NCBI RefSeq assembly: GCF_028751195.1
Contig: NZ_CP066784.1
Location: forward strand, 2,604,001-2,668,000
DNA from: Alicyclobacillus sp. ALC3
Lineage (GTDB): Bacteria > Bacillota > Bacilli > Alicyclobacillales > Alicyclobacillaceae
DNA: 64,000 nucleotides
Direction of reading: 5' to 3'
The notes beneath the pieces are model-generated. The model did not search any database. It was not told where the DNA came from and saw only the letters and a list, made by a program, of their open reading frames with translations. The position numbers were made by a program, and so were the translations under genes. Within the stretch, counting starts at the first letter, position 1, and every line of letters begins with the position of its first letter. Shown piece by piece: positions 9,519 to 17,744 of this stretch.

Positions 9519-10835
9519 GTGACCAGAATGATTATCGAAGGCGGGCGACGGCTAGAGGGCCGCGTTCGCGTCAGCGGCGCCAAAAACGCTGTACTACCGA
9601 TTCTCGCTGCCAGCACGCTGGCTTCATCAGGACTCAGCACGATTGATGACGTGCCGGACTTGCTAGATGTGGCGCACATGATGGACACCGTGGCCGCCAT
9701 CGGGGCGACAGTCCGTCGAGCCAATGGCAGTGTACGCATCAACGCCGAGAGTATCTGGAGTACGGAACCGCCGTACGACCTCGTGCGTCGAATGCGGGCG
9801 TCTTTTGTCGTCGCCGGACCGCTCTTGTCCCGCTTCGGAACCGCGACCATCGCGCTTCCTGGCGGTTGCAACATCGGCCCACGGCCGGTCGACTTGCATA
9901 TTAAAGGATTTGAGGCGATGGGCGCTACGGCGAGCATCGACAGTGGCGCTGTCCGTCTGCAGGCACCTAAGGAAGGACTGCACGGGGCGCGCATCTACCT
10001 CGACATCCCGAGCGTCGGCGCGACGCAAAACATCATGATGGCTGCCTGCCTCGCGAACGGACAGACTATCATTGAGAACGCTGCGAAAGAACCGGAGAAC
10101 GTCGATCTCGCCAACTACCTGAACGCCATGGGCGCTCACGTGCGCGGCGCAGGAACGGACACCATTCGGATCGACGGCGTGAAGAGTATGCATGGTGCGA
10201 ATCACACAGTCATCCCAGACCGCATTGAAGCGGGTACATTCCTGCTCGCAGGCGCCGTGATCGGCAATGGCGTCTACGTGGAGAACGCCGTATCGGAGCA
10301 CATCATGTCGCTCATTGCCAAGCTTGAAGAGGCAGGGGCGAAAATTGAAGATCACGTCTCTGGCATTCGGGTCTGGCCTGTCGAACGCGGCCGCCTGCGC
10401 AACCTGGACGTGAAGACGCACTACTACCCGGCGTACCCGACAGACCTGCAGGCGCAGATGGTCGCCGGGCTCACGACAGCGTTCGGGACGAGCACCATTT
10501 CCGAGACTGTGTTCGAAAACCGCTTCATGCACGTTGCCGAACTGCAACGCATGGGCGCTGAGATTCACATTGAAGGACGCACGGCCATCATCAATGGCAC
10601 GGAGCGCCTGTCCGGTGCGACGGTAACAGCGACCGACCTGCGCGCAGGCGCAGCTCTCGTCATCGCCGGCCTGATGGCCGAAGGCCAGACCGAGGTACTT
10701 GGCCTGCATCACATTGATCGCGGCTATGACAACCTGGTCGGCAAACTTCAGTCCCTTGGCGCCCGCATCCGCCGCGTCGATGACGACGACGAAGGCACAG
10801 CGCGTGCTCTGCTGAAGCGCACCGGCTCGATGTAG
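9519..10835 (+). CDS. murA: UDP-N-acetylglucosamine 1-carboxyvinyltransferase
   Basis: MurA transfers enolpyruvate from PEP to UDP-GlcNAc, the first committed step of peptidoglycan synthesis, in the cytosol. The protein has 438 residues. [20 protein letters not shown] matches the family start, with the catalytic lysine in GAKNA. The PEP-binding, fosfomycin-target cysteine lies in [15 protein letters not shown] near residue 117. [17 protein letters not shown] is the typical C-terminal motif. The start is GTG 9519, 9 bases after CGGAGG. Bacilli often carry two murA copies; this one has the position of B. subtilis murAB, upstream of spoIID. Confidence 0.96.
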   Translation: MTRMIIEGGRRLEGRVRVSGAKNAVLPILAASTLASSGLSTIDDVPDLLDVAHMMDTVAAIGATVRRANGSVRINAESIWSTEPPYDLVRRMRASFVVAGPLLSRFGTATIALPGGCNIGPRPVDLHIKGFEAMGATASIDSGAVRLQAPKEGLHGARIYLDIPSVGATQNIMMAACLANGQTIIENAAKEPENVDLANYLNAMGAHVRGAGTDTIRIDGVKSMHGANHTVIPDRIEAGTFLLAGAVIGNGVYVENAVSEHIMSLIAKLEEAGAKIEDHVSGIRVWPVERGRLRNLDVKTHYYPAYPTDLQAQMVAGLTTAFGTSTISETVFENRFMHVAELQRMGAEIHIEGRTAIINGTERLSGATVTATDLRAGAALVIAGLMAEGQTEVLGLHHIDRGYDNLVGKLQSLGARIRRVDDDDEGTARALLKRTGSM

Positions 10836-10843
10836 GTGCGCCG

Positions 10844-10937
10844 CGAGCATGCTCGGGTGAGGCGTGATGCGTGCGTGCGTGGGGCGAGCATGCTCGGGTG
10901 AGGCGCGTGGCGTGCGTGCGTGGGGCGAGCATGCTCG
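10844..10937. repeat. 41-bp-spaced array of the palindrome CGAGCATGCTCG (3 copies)
   Basis: Directly after murA, the perfect 12-bp palindrome CGAGCATGCTCG occurs at 10844, 10885 and 10926, exactly 41 bp apart. The spacers are near-identical and rich in GGTGAGGCGTG and GTGCGTGCGT. The last copy runs into degenerate GAGGCGT repeats up to ~10965. A stem could form at each site. No coding function is seen. Confidence 0.85.
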
Positions 10938-10969
10938 GGTGAGGCGTGAGGCGTGAGGCGTGATGCGAA

Positions 10970-11337
10970 AGATGAGAGGTTAGCGACGCTGGCGTCGCTA
11001 ATCCACCAATTAAGCCCGGCACGGTCGGCCACGGTCGCGCTGAGTGTCGAAAATGTCGCTAATGACCGCCAAACGGGGTCGATAGCGACATTTTTACCGT
11101 AGACGCGGCGTCGGCGAGGGAAAAGATGAAAGGTTAGCGACGCAGGCGTCGCTGATCGACCAAATTCAAGCGCACCAGGTCGCGCTGAGTGTCGAAAATG
11201 TCGCTAATGACCGCCAAACGGGGTCGATAGCGACATTTTTACCGTAGACGCGGCGTCGGCGAGGGAAAAGATGAAAGGTTAGCGACGCAGGCGTCGCTGA
11301 CCGACCAAATTCAAGCGCACCAGGTCGCGTTAAGTGT
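10970..11337. repeat. Hairpin-rich intergenic repeat family, copies 1-3 (copy 3 broken by IS66)
   Basis: A ~150-bp unit begins at 10971, 11125 and 11270; a further copy begins at 14286. Each unit has two hairpins. The first is TTAGCGACGC-AG-GCGTCGCTAA (copy 1: 10980-11001, with TG in the loop). The second has arms AAAATGTCGCTA and TAGCGACATTTT (11050-11061 with 11083-11094; 11195-11206 with 11228-11239). The second hairpin is followed by a T run and resembles a rho-independent terminator, so copy 1 could end murA transcription. Copy 3 is interrupted after CGAAAATG by the insertion sequence. Confidence 0.8.
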
Positions 11338-11363
11338 CGAAAATGGTTACTACTCAGGTACCC

Positions 11364-11407
11364 GCTGAGTCCAGGCTAGAAATAGCTGGACTCAGCGGTC
11401 TTTTGTT
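11364..11407 (+). terminator. Terminator-like hairpin at the left end of the insertion sequence
   Basis: GCTGAGTCCAG (11364-11374) pairs perfectly with CTGGACTCAGC (11386-11396) and is followed by GGTCTTTTGTTTG. It lies between the terminal repeat and the first gene. It probably blocks read-through from the host into the transposase genes, a feature known in several insertion sequences. Confidence 0.75.
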
Positions 11408-11421
11408 TGTAGAATGGTGGT

Positions 11422-12285
11422 ATGCAGATACAAGGACGCCACCTTACCGAACAAGATATTGCATGGATACGTGAACTCATCCATTGTCACCCTGACTGGA
11501 ATCGCACTCGGTTATCGCGCGAACTGTGTGCGACTTGGAACTGGACAAACGGCAATGGCCAGCTAAAAGACATGGCCTGTCGTACCATGTTGCTCAAACT
11601 TGAGCGACTGAAATACATTCGACTTCCAGCCCCTCGCGCCGTCGGCGTTGGAAACGCGACAAGAATCGTTCGTTCCGTTGCCCATGACACTACCCCCGTT
11701 TCGGGTCCCTTGCGAGATCTGTTGCCGCTGCGAATCGAGATTGTAAAGACATCCGCATCATCAGTTTTGTTCCGACATTTGCTCGCCGCATATCATTACC
11801 TGGGATTCTGCGGCGCGGTCGGTGAAAACATGAAGTATCTTGTCTACGACCGGTACGGACGCCCATTAGCGTGCCTGCTCTTTGGGTCTGCTGCTTGGAA
11901 AGTTGCGCCACGCGACGCGTGGATTCGCTGGACACCGGGTGTTCGTCGGAATTCCTTATCCCTTGTGACAAACAACATGCGCTTTCTCATCCTCCCTTGG
12001 GTCACCGTTCCCAATCTGGCTAGTCATCTCCTCAGCCGCATCGCCAGTCGCATCTGCCGAGACTGGATGGACAAGTATGGTCATCCGGTGCACCTGCTGG
12101 AGACGTTTGTCGAACAGCAACGATTCCGTGGCACGTGCTACCGGGCTGCTAACTGGATTCAAGTCGGCCAGACGCAAGGGAGAAGCCGCAATGACACGCA
12201 CCATACCTTGAGCGTTACACGCAAGGATGTTTATGTGTATGCCCTGGTGCCCAATGCAAGGGAGGTACTTTCGAATGGAATTTGA
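11422..12285 (+). CDS. DUF4338 / DruA-like protein carried by the insertion sequence
   Basis: A 287-residue protein. The C-terminal two thirds match my recollection of DUF4338, the family of DruA, a component of the Druantia anti-phage system. Visible hallmarks are YHYLGFCGAVGENMKYLV (~residue 127), NMRFLILPWVTVPNLASHLL (~185), LLETFVEQQRFRGTCYRAAN (~225) and GQTQGR. The N-terminal ~70 residues look like a small DNA-binding domain (HPDWNRTRLSREL). No other Druantia gene is near; the gene overlaps the transposase start by 11 bases, so it is probably an accessory transposition gene. Biochemical function is unknown. The start is ATG 11422 with only a weak GGTGG ahead. Confidence 0.85.
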   Translation: MQIQGRHLTEQDIAWIRELIHCHPDWNRTRLSRELCATWNWTNGNGQLKDMACRTMLLKLERLKYIRLPAPRAVGVGNATRIVRSVAHDTTPVSGPLRDLLPLRIEIVKTSASSVLFRHLLAAYHYLGFCGAVGENMKYLVYDRYGRPLACLLFGSAAWKVAPRDAWIRWTPGVRRNSLSLVTNNMRFLILPWVTVPNLASHLLSRIASRICRDWMDKYGHPVHLLETFVEQQRFRGTCYRAANWIQVGQTQGRSRNDTHHTLSVTRKDVYVYALVPNAREVLSNGI

Positions 12286-13753
12286 ACTGGAATTTAAAGC
12301 AATGGAACGTGAATGCATTTTGCAAGTATATGAACAGGGACCTGATGCGGTTGTTGATTTGGTACGAGGACTCGTAGCTATCGTTGAGCAACAGGCGGCT
12401 GAAATCCGCGAGTTAAAAGAGCGTGTAAGGGTCCTCGAGAGCCAAGTGAACCAGAACAGCCGCAATTCCAGTAAGCCTCCATCTAGTGATGGATTTCGTA
12501 AACCAACGAATTCACGCCAGCCGGGTGGTAAGAGAGGCGGCCCCAAAGGGCATAGCGGGCACACTCTGCTCATGAGCAAGACCCCCGATGAGGTCATCGT
12601 CCACAAGCTTAACGCCTGTCCCAACTGTGCCGCATCGTTGGAAACGGTAGCCACGAAGGGCCTCGTGAAACGTCAGGTATTCGACTTGCCCGCACCTCGT
12701 CTCGTTGTGACAGAGCACCAAGCCGAGGAAAAGCGCTGTCCCTGCTGCAATACATTGCAACGTGCCAGCTTCCCGGATGGCGTCAAAGCTCCAGTGCAGT
12801 ATGGGGATGGATTTGCAGCATGGACCACATATTTAAATGCCTATCATATGCTCCCTTTAGACCGAATCGGACAGTTCTATGCCGACCTAACTGGACAACG
12901 GCCCAGTGAAGCGACCCTGTTGAGCCAATTAGAGAGCATGGCGGGTGCCGTGGAGTTAAGCGCCATCCCCGTCATTCGGGAGAACTTGTGCAATGCGCCG
13001 CTGCTCCATACCGACGAAACGGGTGTACGTATCGTCAACAAACAACATTGGTTGCATGTCGTGTCCAATCCAGAATGGACGCTCATGGACACTTATCCAC
13101 AGCGTGGTACCGGCGCGATTGAAGGCATGGGGATACTGGACACCTTTAAGGGCGTCGTCGTTCATGACTGCCTCTCGGCCTACTTCCGACCCATCTACTC
13201 ATTTGAGCATGCGCTATGCAATGCTCACCTCCTGCGCGAATGTCAAGGTATCCTGGACAATGATGGACATCAGTGGGCTAAGCAGATGAAGGAATTGCTC
13301 CGAGGCGCTTGGAAGCTCACTAGGGACGCCCGGGAGAAGGGTCTCCCGCTCGCTGATGAAACCATTGCCGAGATTGAGACGGCTTACGATGCCATTCTTG
13401 AGCTAGGCAAAACTGAATGGGCGCTGGATCCTGTGCCGACGAAAACAGGACCACGTGGACGAAAGTGCAAAAGCAAAGCCGCTAATTTAGGACAGCGATT
13501 TGAGTCGCACAAGGAGTCCATCCTTCGCTTCCTTTGGGATGCGAACGTGCCCTTTGACAACAACCAGGCGGAACGGGACATTCGGATGACCAAGGTGAAA
13601 CAGAAGGTCTCCGGGCTCTTTCGTACACAGGAGGGCGGTAAGACCTTCTCCGTACTCCGCAGCCTTATCTCTAGCCTGTTAAAACAGAACCTTCCTCTAC
13701 TTCCTTCCCTGGTTTCGGTCCTTCGTGGCCAGCCGGTCTTCGCAGGGACCTGA
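12275..13753 (+). CDS. tnpC: IS66 family transposase
   Basis: A 492-residue DDE transposase. In order it has an N-terminal coiled-coil leucine region (IVEQQAAEIRELKERVRVLE), an NSRNSSKPPSSDG linker typical of IS66, and a zinc-finger-like CPNC...CPCC. The DDE core follows: Asp in LLHTDETGVR, Asp in VVHDCLSAYF and Glu in NNQAERDIRM. ATG 12275 lies 9 bases after GGGAGG (12260-12265) and overlaps the end of the DUF4338 gene, implying coupled translation. It is intact, and the perfect terminal repeats suggest recent activity. Confidence 0.95.
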   Translation: MEFELEFKAMERECILQVYEQGPDAVVDLVRGLVAIVEQQAAEIRELKERVRVLESQVNQNSRNSSKPPSSDGFRKPTNSRQPGGKRGGPKGHSGHTLLMSKTPDEVIVHKLNACPNCAASLETVATKGLVKRQVFDLPAPRLVVTEHQAEEKRCPCCNTLQRASFPDGVKAPVQYGDGFAAWTTYLNAYHMLPLDRIGQFYADLTGQRPSEATLLSQLESMAGAVELSAIPVIRENLCNAPLLHTDETGVRIVNKQHWLHVVSNPEWTLMDTYPQRGTGAIEGMGILDTFKGVVVHDCLSAYFRPIYSFEHALCNAHLLRECQGILDNDGHQWAKQMKELLRGAWKLTRDAREKGLPLADETIAEIETAYDAILELGKTEWALDPVPTKTGPRGRKCKSKAANLGQRFESHKESILRFLWDANVPFDNNQAERDIRMTKVKQKVSGLFRTQEGGKTFSVLRSLISSLLKQNLPLLPSLVSVLRGQPVFAGT

Positions 13754-13774
13754 CAAAAGTAGCCCAAAAAGTCT

Positions 13775-13820
13775 GTCGCAAGGGGTGTCCTCAACACCCC
13801 CTTTTGGGGTGCCTTGCGAC
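13775..13820 (+). terminator. Hairpin near the right end of the insertion sequence
   Basis: GTCGCAAGG (13775-13783) pairs with CCTTGCGAC (13812-13820). An inner GGGGTGT/ACACCCC stem and a competing CCCC-TTTT-GGGG stem are also possible. It lies between the transposase stop and the right inverted repeat. There is no clear U tract, so it may terminate transcription or help define the transposon end. Confidence 0.55.
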
Positions 13821-13876
13821 GGGGTACCTGAGTAGTAACCGAAAATGTCGCTAATGACCACCAAACGGGGTCGATA

Positions 13877-14190
13877 GGTGTCAATTTGACACTTAGCTGA
13901 GAGGACGCCGTGCCGTAGGTGTCAATTTGACACTTACCTGAGAGGACGTCACCCTGTAGGTGTCAATTTGACACTTAGCTGAGAGGACGCCGCGCTGCAG
14001 GTGTCAATTTGACACTTAGCTGAGAGGACGCCGTGCCGTAGGTGTCAATTTGACACTTACCTGAGAGGACGTCGCCCTGTAGGTGTCAATTTGACACTTA
14101 GCTGAGAGGACGCCGCGCTGCAGGTGTCAATTTGACACTTAGCTGAGAGAACGCCGCGCTGCAGGTGTCAATTTGACACTTACTTACCTG
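13877..14190. repeat. 41-bp tandem array of the palindrome GTGTCAATTTGACAC (8 copies)
   Basis: TGTCAATTTGACA occurs at 13879, 13920, 13961, 14002, 14043, 14084, 14125 and 14166, always exactly 41 bp apart. The 28-bp spacers fall into three types (…CGTGCCGTAGG, …CACCCTGTAGG, …CGCGCTGCAGG). These are ordered A-B-C-A-B-C-C, so a 123-bp three-unit block was itself duplicated. The array sits inside copy 3 of the hairpin repeat: the repeat text stops at GGGTCGATAG (13876) and resumes with GCGACATTTTTACCG near 14233. No gene is present. Confidence 0.92.
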
Positions 14191-14221
14191 CGAATGAGTG
14201 AGCATGCGTGAGATATCGCTT

Positions 14222-14353
14222 AATCGGGAGGGCGCGACATTTTTACCGTTGCCTCGGCCGTTGACGCAGCGTCGGCGAGGCCAAAGATGAAAGGTTAGCG
14301 ACGCAGGCGTCGCTAATCCACCAAATTCAAGCGCACCAGGTCGCGTTGAGTGT
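14222..14353. repeat. Hairpin-rich intergenic repeat, end of copy 3 and copy 4
   Basis: GCGACATTTTTACCG (from ~14233) through GCGTCGGCGAGG is the displaced tail of copy 3. From 14286, GATGAAAGGTTAGCG begins copy 4, with the perfect hairpin TTAGCGACGC-AG-GCGTCGCTAA at 14295-14316. Copy 4 ends at GAGTGTC (~14353), where unique sequence begins. The following 180 bases up to the spoIID start show no recognisable feature. Confidence 0.75.
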
Positions 14354-14533
14354 CTCCCACCCTAGCGAAACTCTACGGACCACAGCTAGCGCCCACTCGA
14401 CTTTCACAGCATTACCGCACATATTCTCCCTATCGACCTCATATCGTTCTACTAGACAAACTACTAGTCAGTGGCCGCGGCCTAGGCACAGCAGTACGGC
14501 CAGAGGTACACGACGAACGGAGGTTGATCCCGC

Positions 14534-16459
14534 TTGCAACACCCACCGGAGCCACCATCTCGTACTGCAACTGTCATTCGGATCAAGGACTCCATCAAAT
14601 CGCGCAACAAACGCCGCCGTCTCGTCAAGGCCGTGCGCGCTGCGACGGAGGCCGCCATGGAGCAGGCAAACCCAGGCACACACGCCTCGTCCGCCAGAGG
14701 AGTGGCAGGTCCCCCGTCCCGCAGACATACAGCCAGCCGGCGTAGGTTTCGCGCTGGTACCTGGGCCGCGACTACTTCCGACCAGGCCGCCGGCTCCGCT
14801 CGGACCGCTGCCGGGACTGCCCGCGCCGCCGCCGGCTCCGCTCGTGCCGCTGCCGGAGTTGCTCGAGATGTCCTCACCGTCCGGACGGCTCGGGTCGCGC
14901 AGGCCGTCCAAGCAAAGTTTGGCGCCACGACCCGTGGCGCCACCCAATCCGAGTCCGAAACGTCGCAGCAGATTCGCTTCGTTCGCACTAGTGATCCCGG
15001 CGGTACCGCCCGCTTTGTCTGCACTTCGGACACCACCTCGCGCACGCACGCCCGGTTCCGCAAAGGTGCGTATGGCGGACAGACTGGTGCCCATTCCGCG
15101 GCAACTGCAGCGTCGTCTGCAGCCGACGCCGTCAACTGGCTTGCCCGCCTGTTCGTCAGCGGCTTCTCCAACCTCCTCGCAAGCCGCGCTTTGAGGAGGT
15201 TGGCGGGGCCGCTGAGGCGAATCGAGATCGAGCGGCCGACAAAAGTGATCCTCGCCCTGACCGGCGTGTTCGCCGCGCTCATCTGTGTGCCGGCCGTAAG
15301 CGCATGGTCCATCCATCGGACGAGCCCCGACTTGGTCGGGCGCTGGATCAACAGTGTCGACGCCCAGACGACCATCTCCGTCTACCGCATTGGCTCGGGC
15401 ACAGTCAGCCACGTGCCGCTGAACAACTACATTGTCAACGTGCTCGCCGCTGAGCTTCCGCCGACCGCGCCCATGCAGTCTCTCGAGGCTGCGGCAGTCG
15501 CCACGCGCACCTACATCGTGTACCTGATGGCGCACAAAGGCGCCGCCATCACGTCGATTGCCGCCCAACACGGCGCACTGGTGACGGACGACCCGCTGCT
15601 CGACTTGCCGTGGCTGACCGAGGCGCAGCAGGTGCAAAAGTACGGAGCCAACGACGCGACCTACACAGCGCGGTTGCAAGAGGCCGTGATCGCGACAGAC
15701 GGCAAGGTGTTGACCTACCAAGGCAGCCCCATCCCGGCATTCATGTTCGCCCTCTCCCCCGGGCGCACCCGCAACGCGTCCGCAGTGTTTGGCCGCAACA
15801 TGCCGTACCTGCCGTCGGTTGCCTGCCCGGCTGACCAGGCCGATCCAGCTGCCACCCGCACGCTCACCTTCACTCCGGCGCAGCTCGCCTCCCACCTCGG
15901 GCTCGCATCCGGCACCGCGGCGACTGGCGGCACGGCGAGTGGCGGTGCCAGCACAACCGGCGGTGCTGGGGCCAGCACGAGCACGGGTGGTGCCAGCACG
16001 AGTGCCACCAGCAAGACCGGCGCCAGCAAGACCGGCGCCGCGAAGACTGGCGTGACGACGACCGGGATCCCGAAAACCAGCACCTCCCCATCTCGCACTA
16101 ATACAGCAGCGGCTGGCACTGCGGCATCTCGCACGGGCGCGCTCAACCCTGCGGCCTTCACCGTATCGTCGCGGGGGAGTGAGGGCTTCGTCCAAACTAT
16201 TAATATGAAGGGAAGTCTGCGGGCGTGGACCGGCATCGACTTTGCCAACCGACTGGGACTGCCATCGGCCGACTTTACCCTTGCGGTGCAGGGTGGCAAT
16301 CTAGTCGTTACGACCAGAGGGATTGGCACAGACATTGGCATGAGCCTGCATGAAGCGACGGTGCTCGCGGCGGGAGGTGATAGTTGGAAGGCGATCGTCA
16401 GCCACTTCTACCCGGGGACGACCACTGTGTCGGACCTCCCGTTCTTGACAGGGAAGTGA
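14534..16459 (+). CDS. spoIID: SpoIID/LytB domain protein, divergent and enlarged
   Basis: SpoIID is the lytic transglycosylase that works with SpoIIP to degrade septal peptidoglycan during engulfment. This 641-residue protein is about twice the usual length. It has an Ala/Arg-rich cytosolic N-terminus of ~230 residues, one membrane span (~236-258), a SpoIID core (~300-450) and a Gly/Ser/Thr/Lys linker (~455-545), then the C-terminal part of the fold. NVLAAELPPT keeps the catalytic-type Glu, and AVATRTYIV and PYLPSVACP match the family. The usual GHGVGMSQYGA is reduced to GIGTDIGMSLHEA. TTG 14534 is chosen because CGGAGG lies at 14518-14523. Its position downstream of murA supports the call. 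Confidence 0.8.
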   Translation: MQHPPEPPSRTATVIRIKDSIKSRNKRRRLVKAVRAATEAAMEQANPGTHASSARGVAGPPSRRHTASRRRFRAGTWAATTSDQAAGSARTAAGTARAAAGSARAAAGVARDVLTVRTARVAQAVQAKFGATTRGATQSESETSQQIRFVRTSDPGGTARFVCTSDTTSRTHARFRKGAYGGQTGAHSAATAASSAADAVNWLARLFVSGFSNLLASRALRRLAGPLRRIEIERPTKVILALTGVFAALICVPAVSAWSIHRTSPDLVGRWINSVDAQTTISVYRIGSGTVSHVPLNNYIVNVLAAELPPTAPMQSLEAAAVATRTYIVYLMAHKGAAITSIAAQHGALVTDDPLLDLPWLTEAQQVQKYGANDATYTARLQEAVIATDGKVLTYQGSPIPAFMFALSPGRTRNASAVFGRNMPYLPSVACPADQADPAATRTLTFTPAQLASHLGLASGTAATGGTASGGASTTGGAGASTSTGGASTSATSKTGASKTGAAKTGVTTTGIPKTSTSPSRTNTAAAGTAASRTGALNPAAFTVSSRGSEGFVQTINMKGSLRAWTGIDFANRLGLPSADFTLAVQGGNLVVTTRGIGTDIGMSLHEATVLAAGGDSWKAIVSHFYPGTTTVSDLPFLTGK

Positions 16460-16640
16460 GCGAGCGTGGATTGGGCATCGGGAGGGGGAACGGGAGCGGG
16501 AGCGGGAGAAACGGCGGTGCGAAAACCCGATGCGAGACTCGGGTGGGCGATTCGGGCGTGCGATCGCGATGGCGGACCCGGGTGCCTCCCTGCGGCGCCA
16601 CTCCCCGGTCCGCCTGCGTGTCAGAAGTCTGCAGCCCGCC

Positions 16641-16836
16641 GACAATAGCGGCACATAACAGCTTATCCGCCAAAAATCGGGGTCGGCGGTGTGCGATAGA
16701 CGGCTGGCCGCCGCTTATCAGGCTCCGAGGCCCCCAAATTAGGCGCCGGGATCGCTGATAAACGGTTGTGGACAGCCTATTTCCGGAGTTGAGCCTCCCA
16801 AACGGGCACATAAGCGGTTCTGTGCGGCTATTATCT
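16641..16836. repeat. MITE-like ~193-bp element, copy 1
   Basis: ACAATAGCGGCACATAACAG (from 16642) and the complement of the segment 16805-16834 match at 24 of 30 positions, forming imperfect terminal inverted repeats. The interior has no ORF. An almost identical copy lies 459 bp downstream; the homology extends ~90 bp to the left of each copy in diverged form. After it, CTGGCCA is repeated four times near 16864-16893. Confidence 0.6.
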
Positions 16837-17099
16837 GCCCCTCGCGCCGTCGCACCCGCCACGCTGGCCACTGGCCACTGGCCACTGGCCACCCGTCACC
16901 GTTCGCATCTAGCATCCCGTTTCGCGCCAGGTTCCGTGCCGTTGTGGCTGACCTGCACTCACGCGTGCACCCGATGCGACGCACGGATGGGCGATTCGGG
17001 TGGGCGATTCGGGCGTGCGATCGCGATGGCGGACCCGGGTGCTTCCGGGCGCGGCCACTCGCTGGTCGGCCTGCGTGGCGAAAGTGTGCACATCCCGCC

Positions 17100-17295
17100 G
17101 ACAATAGCGGCACATAACAGCTTATCCGCCAAAAATCGGGGTCTGCGGCGTGGGATAGACGGCTGGCCGCCGCTTATCAGGCTCCGGGACCCCCAAATTA
17201 GGCGCCGGGATCGCTGATAAACGGTTGTGGACAGCCTATTTCCGGAGTTGAGCCTCCCAAACGGGCACATAAGCGGTTCTGTGCGGCTATTATCT
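17100..17295. repeat. MITE-like ~193-bp element, copy 2, and nearby direct repeats
   Basis: This is the second copy of the element at 16641, differing at only a few positions. Further right, a ~53-bp segment containing GTTCCGTGC…TGTGGCTGACCTGCACTC (16929 and 17406) and a 60-bp segment starting AGCTAATCGG (17447 and 17521, containing TGTGCG…CGCACA) are also duplicated. The whole 16460-17744 space between spoIID and spoIIQ therefore consists of repeats with no gene. Confidence 0.6.
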
Positions 17296-17744
17296 GCCCC
17301 TCGCGCCGTCGCACCCGCCACGCTGGCCACCCGCCACGCCGTCGCACCCGTCACGCTGGCCACTGGCCACCCGCCACCCGCATCCAGCACCCCGTTTCGC
17401 ACTAGGTTCCGTGCAGTTGTGGCTGACCTGCACTCACGCGTGCACCAGCTAATCGGTCATGTGCGTCTATCGCCGCACATCTCGAAGAGTCACGAGCGCT
17501 TGGCGCAGGCACAATCCACCAGCTAATCGGTTATGTGCGCCTATCGCCGCACATCTCGAAGAGTTACGAGCGCTTGGCGCCGCGGCAATCCCCCAGGTAG
17601 CCCGACCGTGATCCCGTGATGCGTATACAACTCCTTCACCTGCCTGCGCGAATCGCGAGATTTGCGATCTTTGTTACTCTCTTTCTTCCACAGGTATAAG
17701 ACTCTCGCAACGTGGCGAGAATGGCCTAATGAGGTGAAGGCCAT

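Larger units (their letters stand above)
11346..13839 (+). mobile_element. Complete IS66-family insertion sequence with DUF4338 accessory gene
   Basis: A 2494-bp element bounded by perfect 18-bp terminal inverted repeats (GTTACTACTCAGGTACCC at 11346-11363 and its complement at 13822-13839). It is flanked by an 8-bp target duplication CGAAAATG (11338-11345 and 13840-13847). Eight-base duplications are known for IS66. Removing the element and one duplication restores the exact sequence of the neighbouring intergenic repeat. It carries two overlapping genes, a DruA-like protein and an IS66 transposase, and has a hairpin just inside each end. tnpA- and tnpB-type genes are absent. Confidence 0.95.

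Noticed and set aside
11422..12285. A Druantia anti-phage defence island
   Set aside because: Only a DruA-like gene is present, enclosed within insertion-sequence ends; no druB, druC, druD or druE-type helicase is nearby.
13879..14178. Tandem promoters from the TTGACA in each palindrome
   Set aside because: No TATAAT-like element follows 16-18 bp downstream on either strand; the spacers are GC-rich.
13877..14190. CRISPR array
   Set aside because: The spacers are near-identical to each other (three types), the repeat core is a short perfect palindrome, and no cas gene is present.
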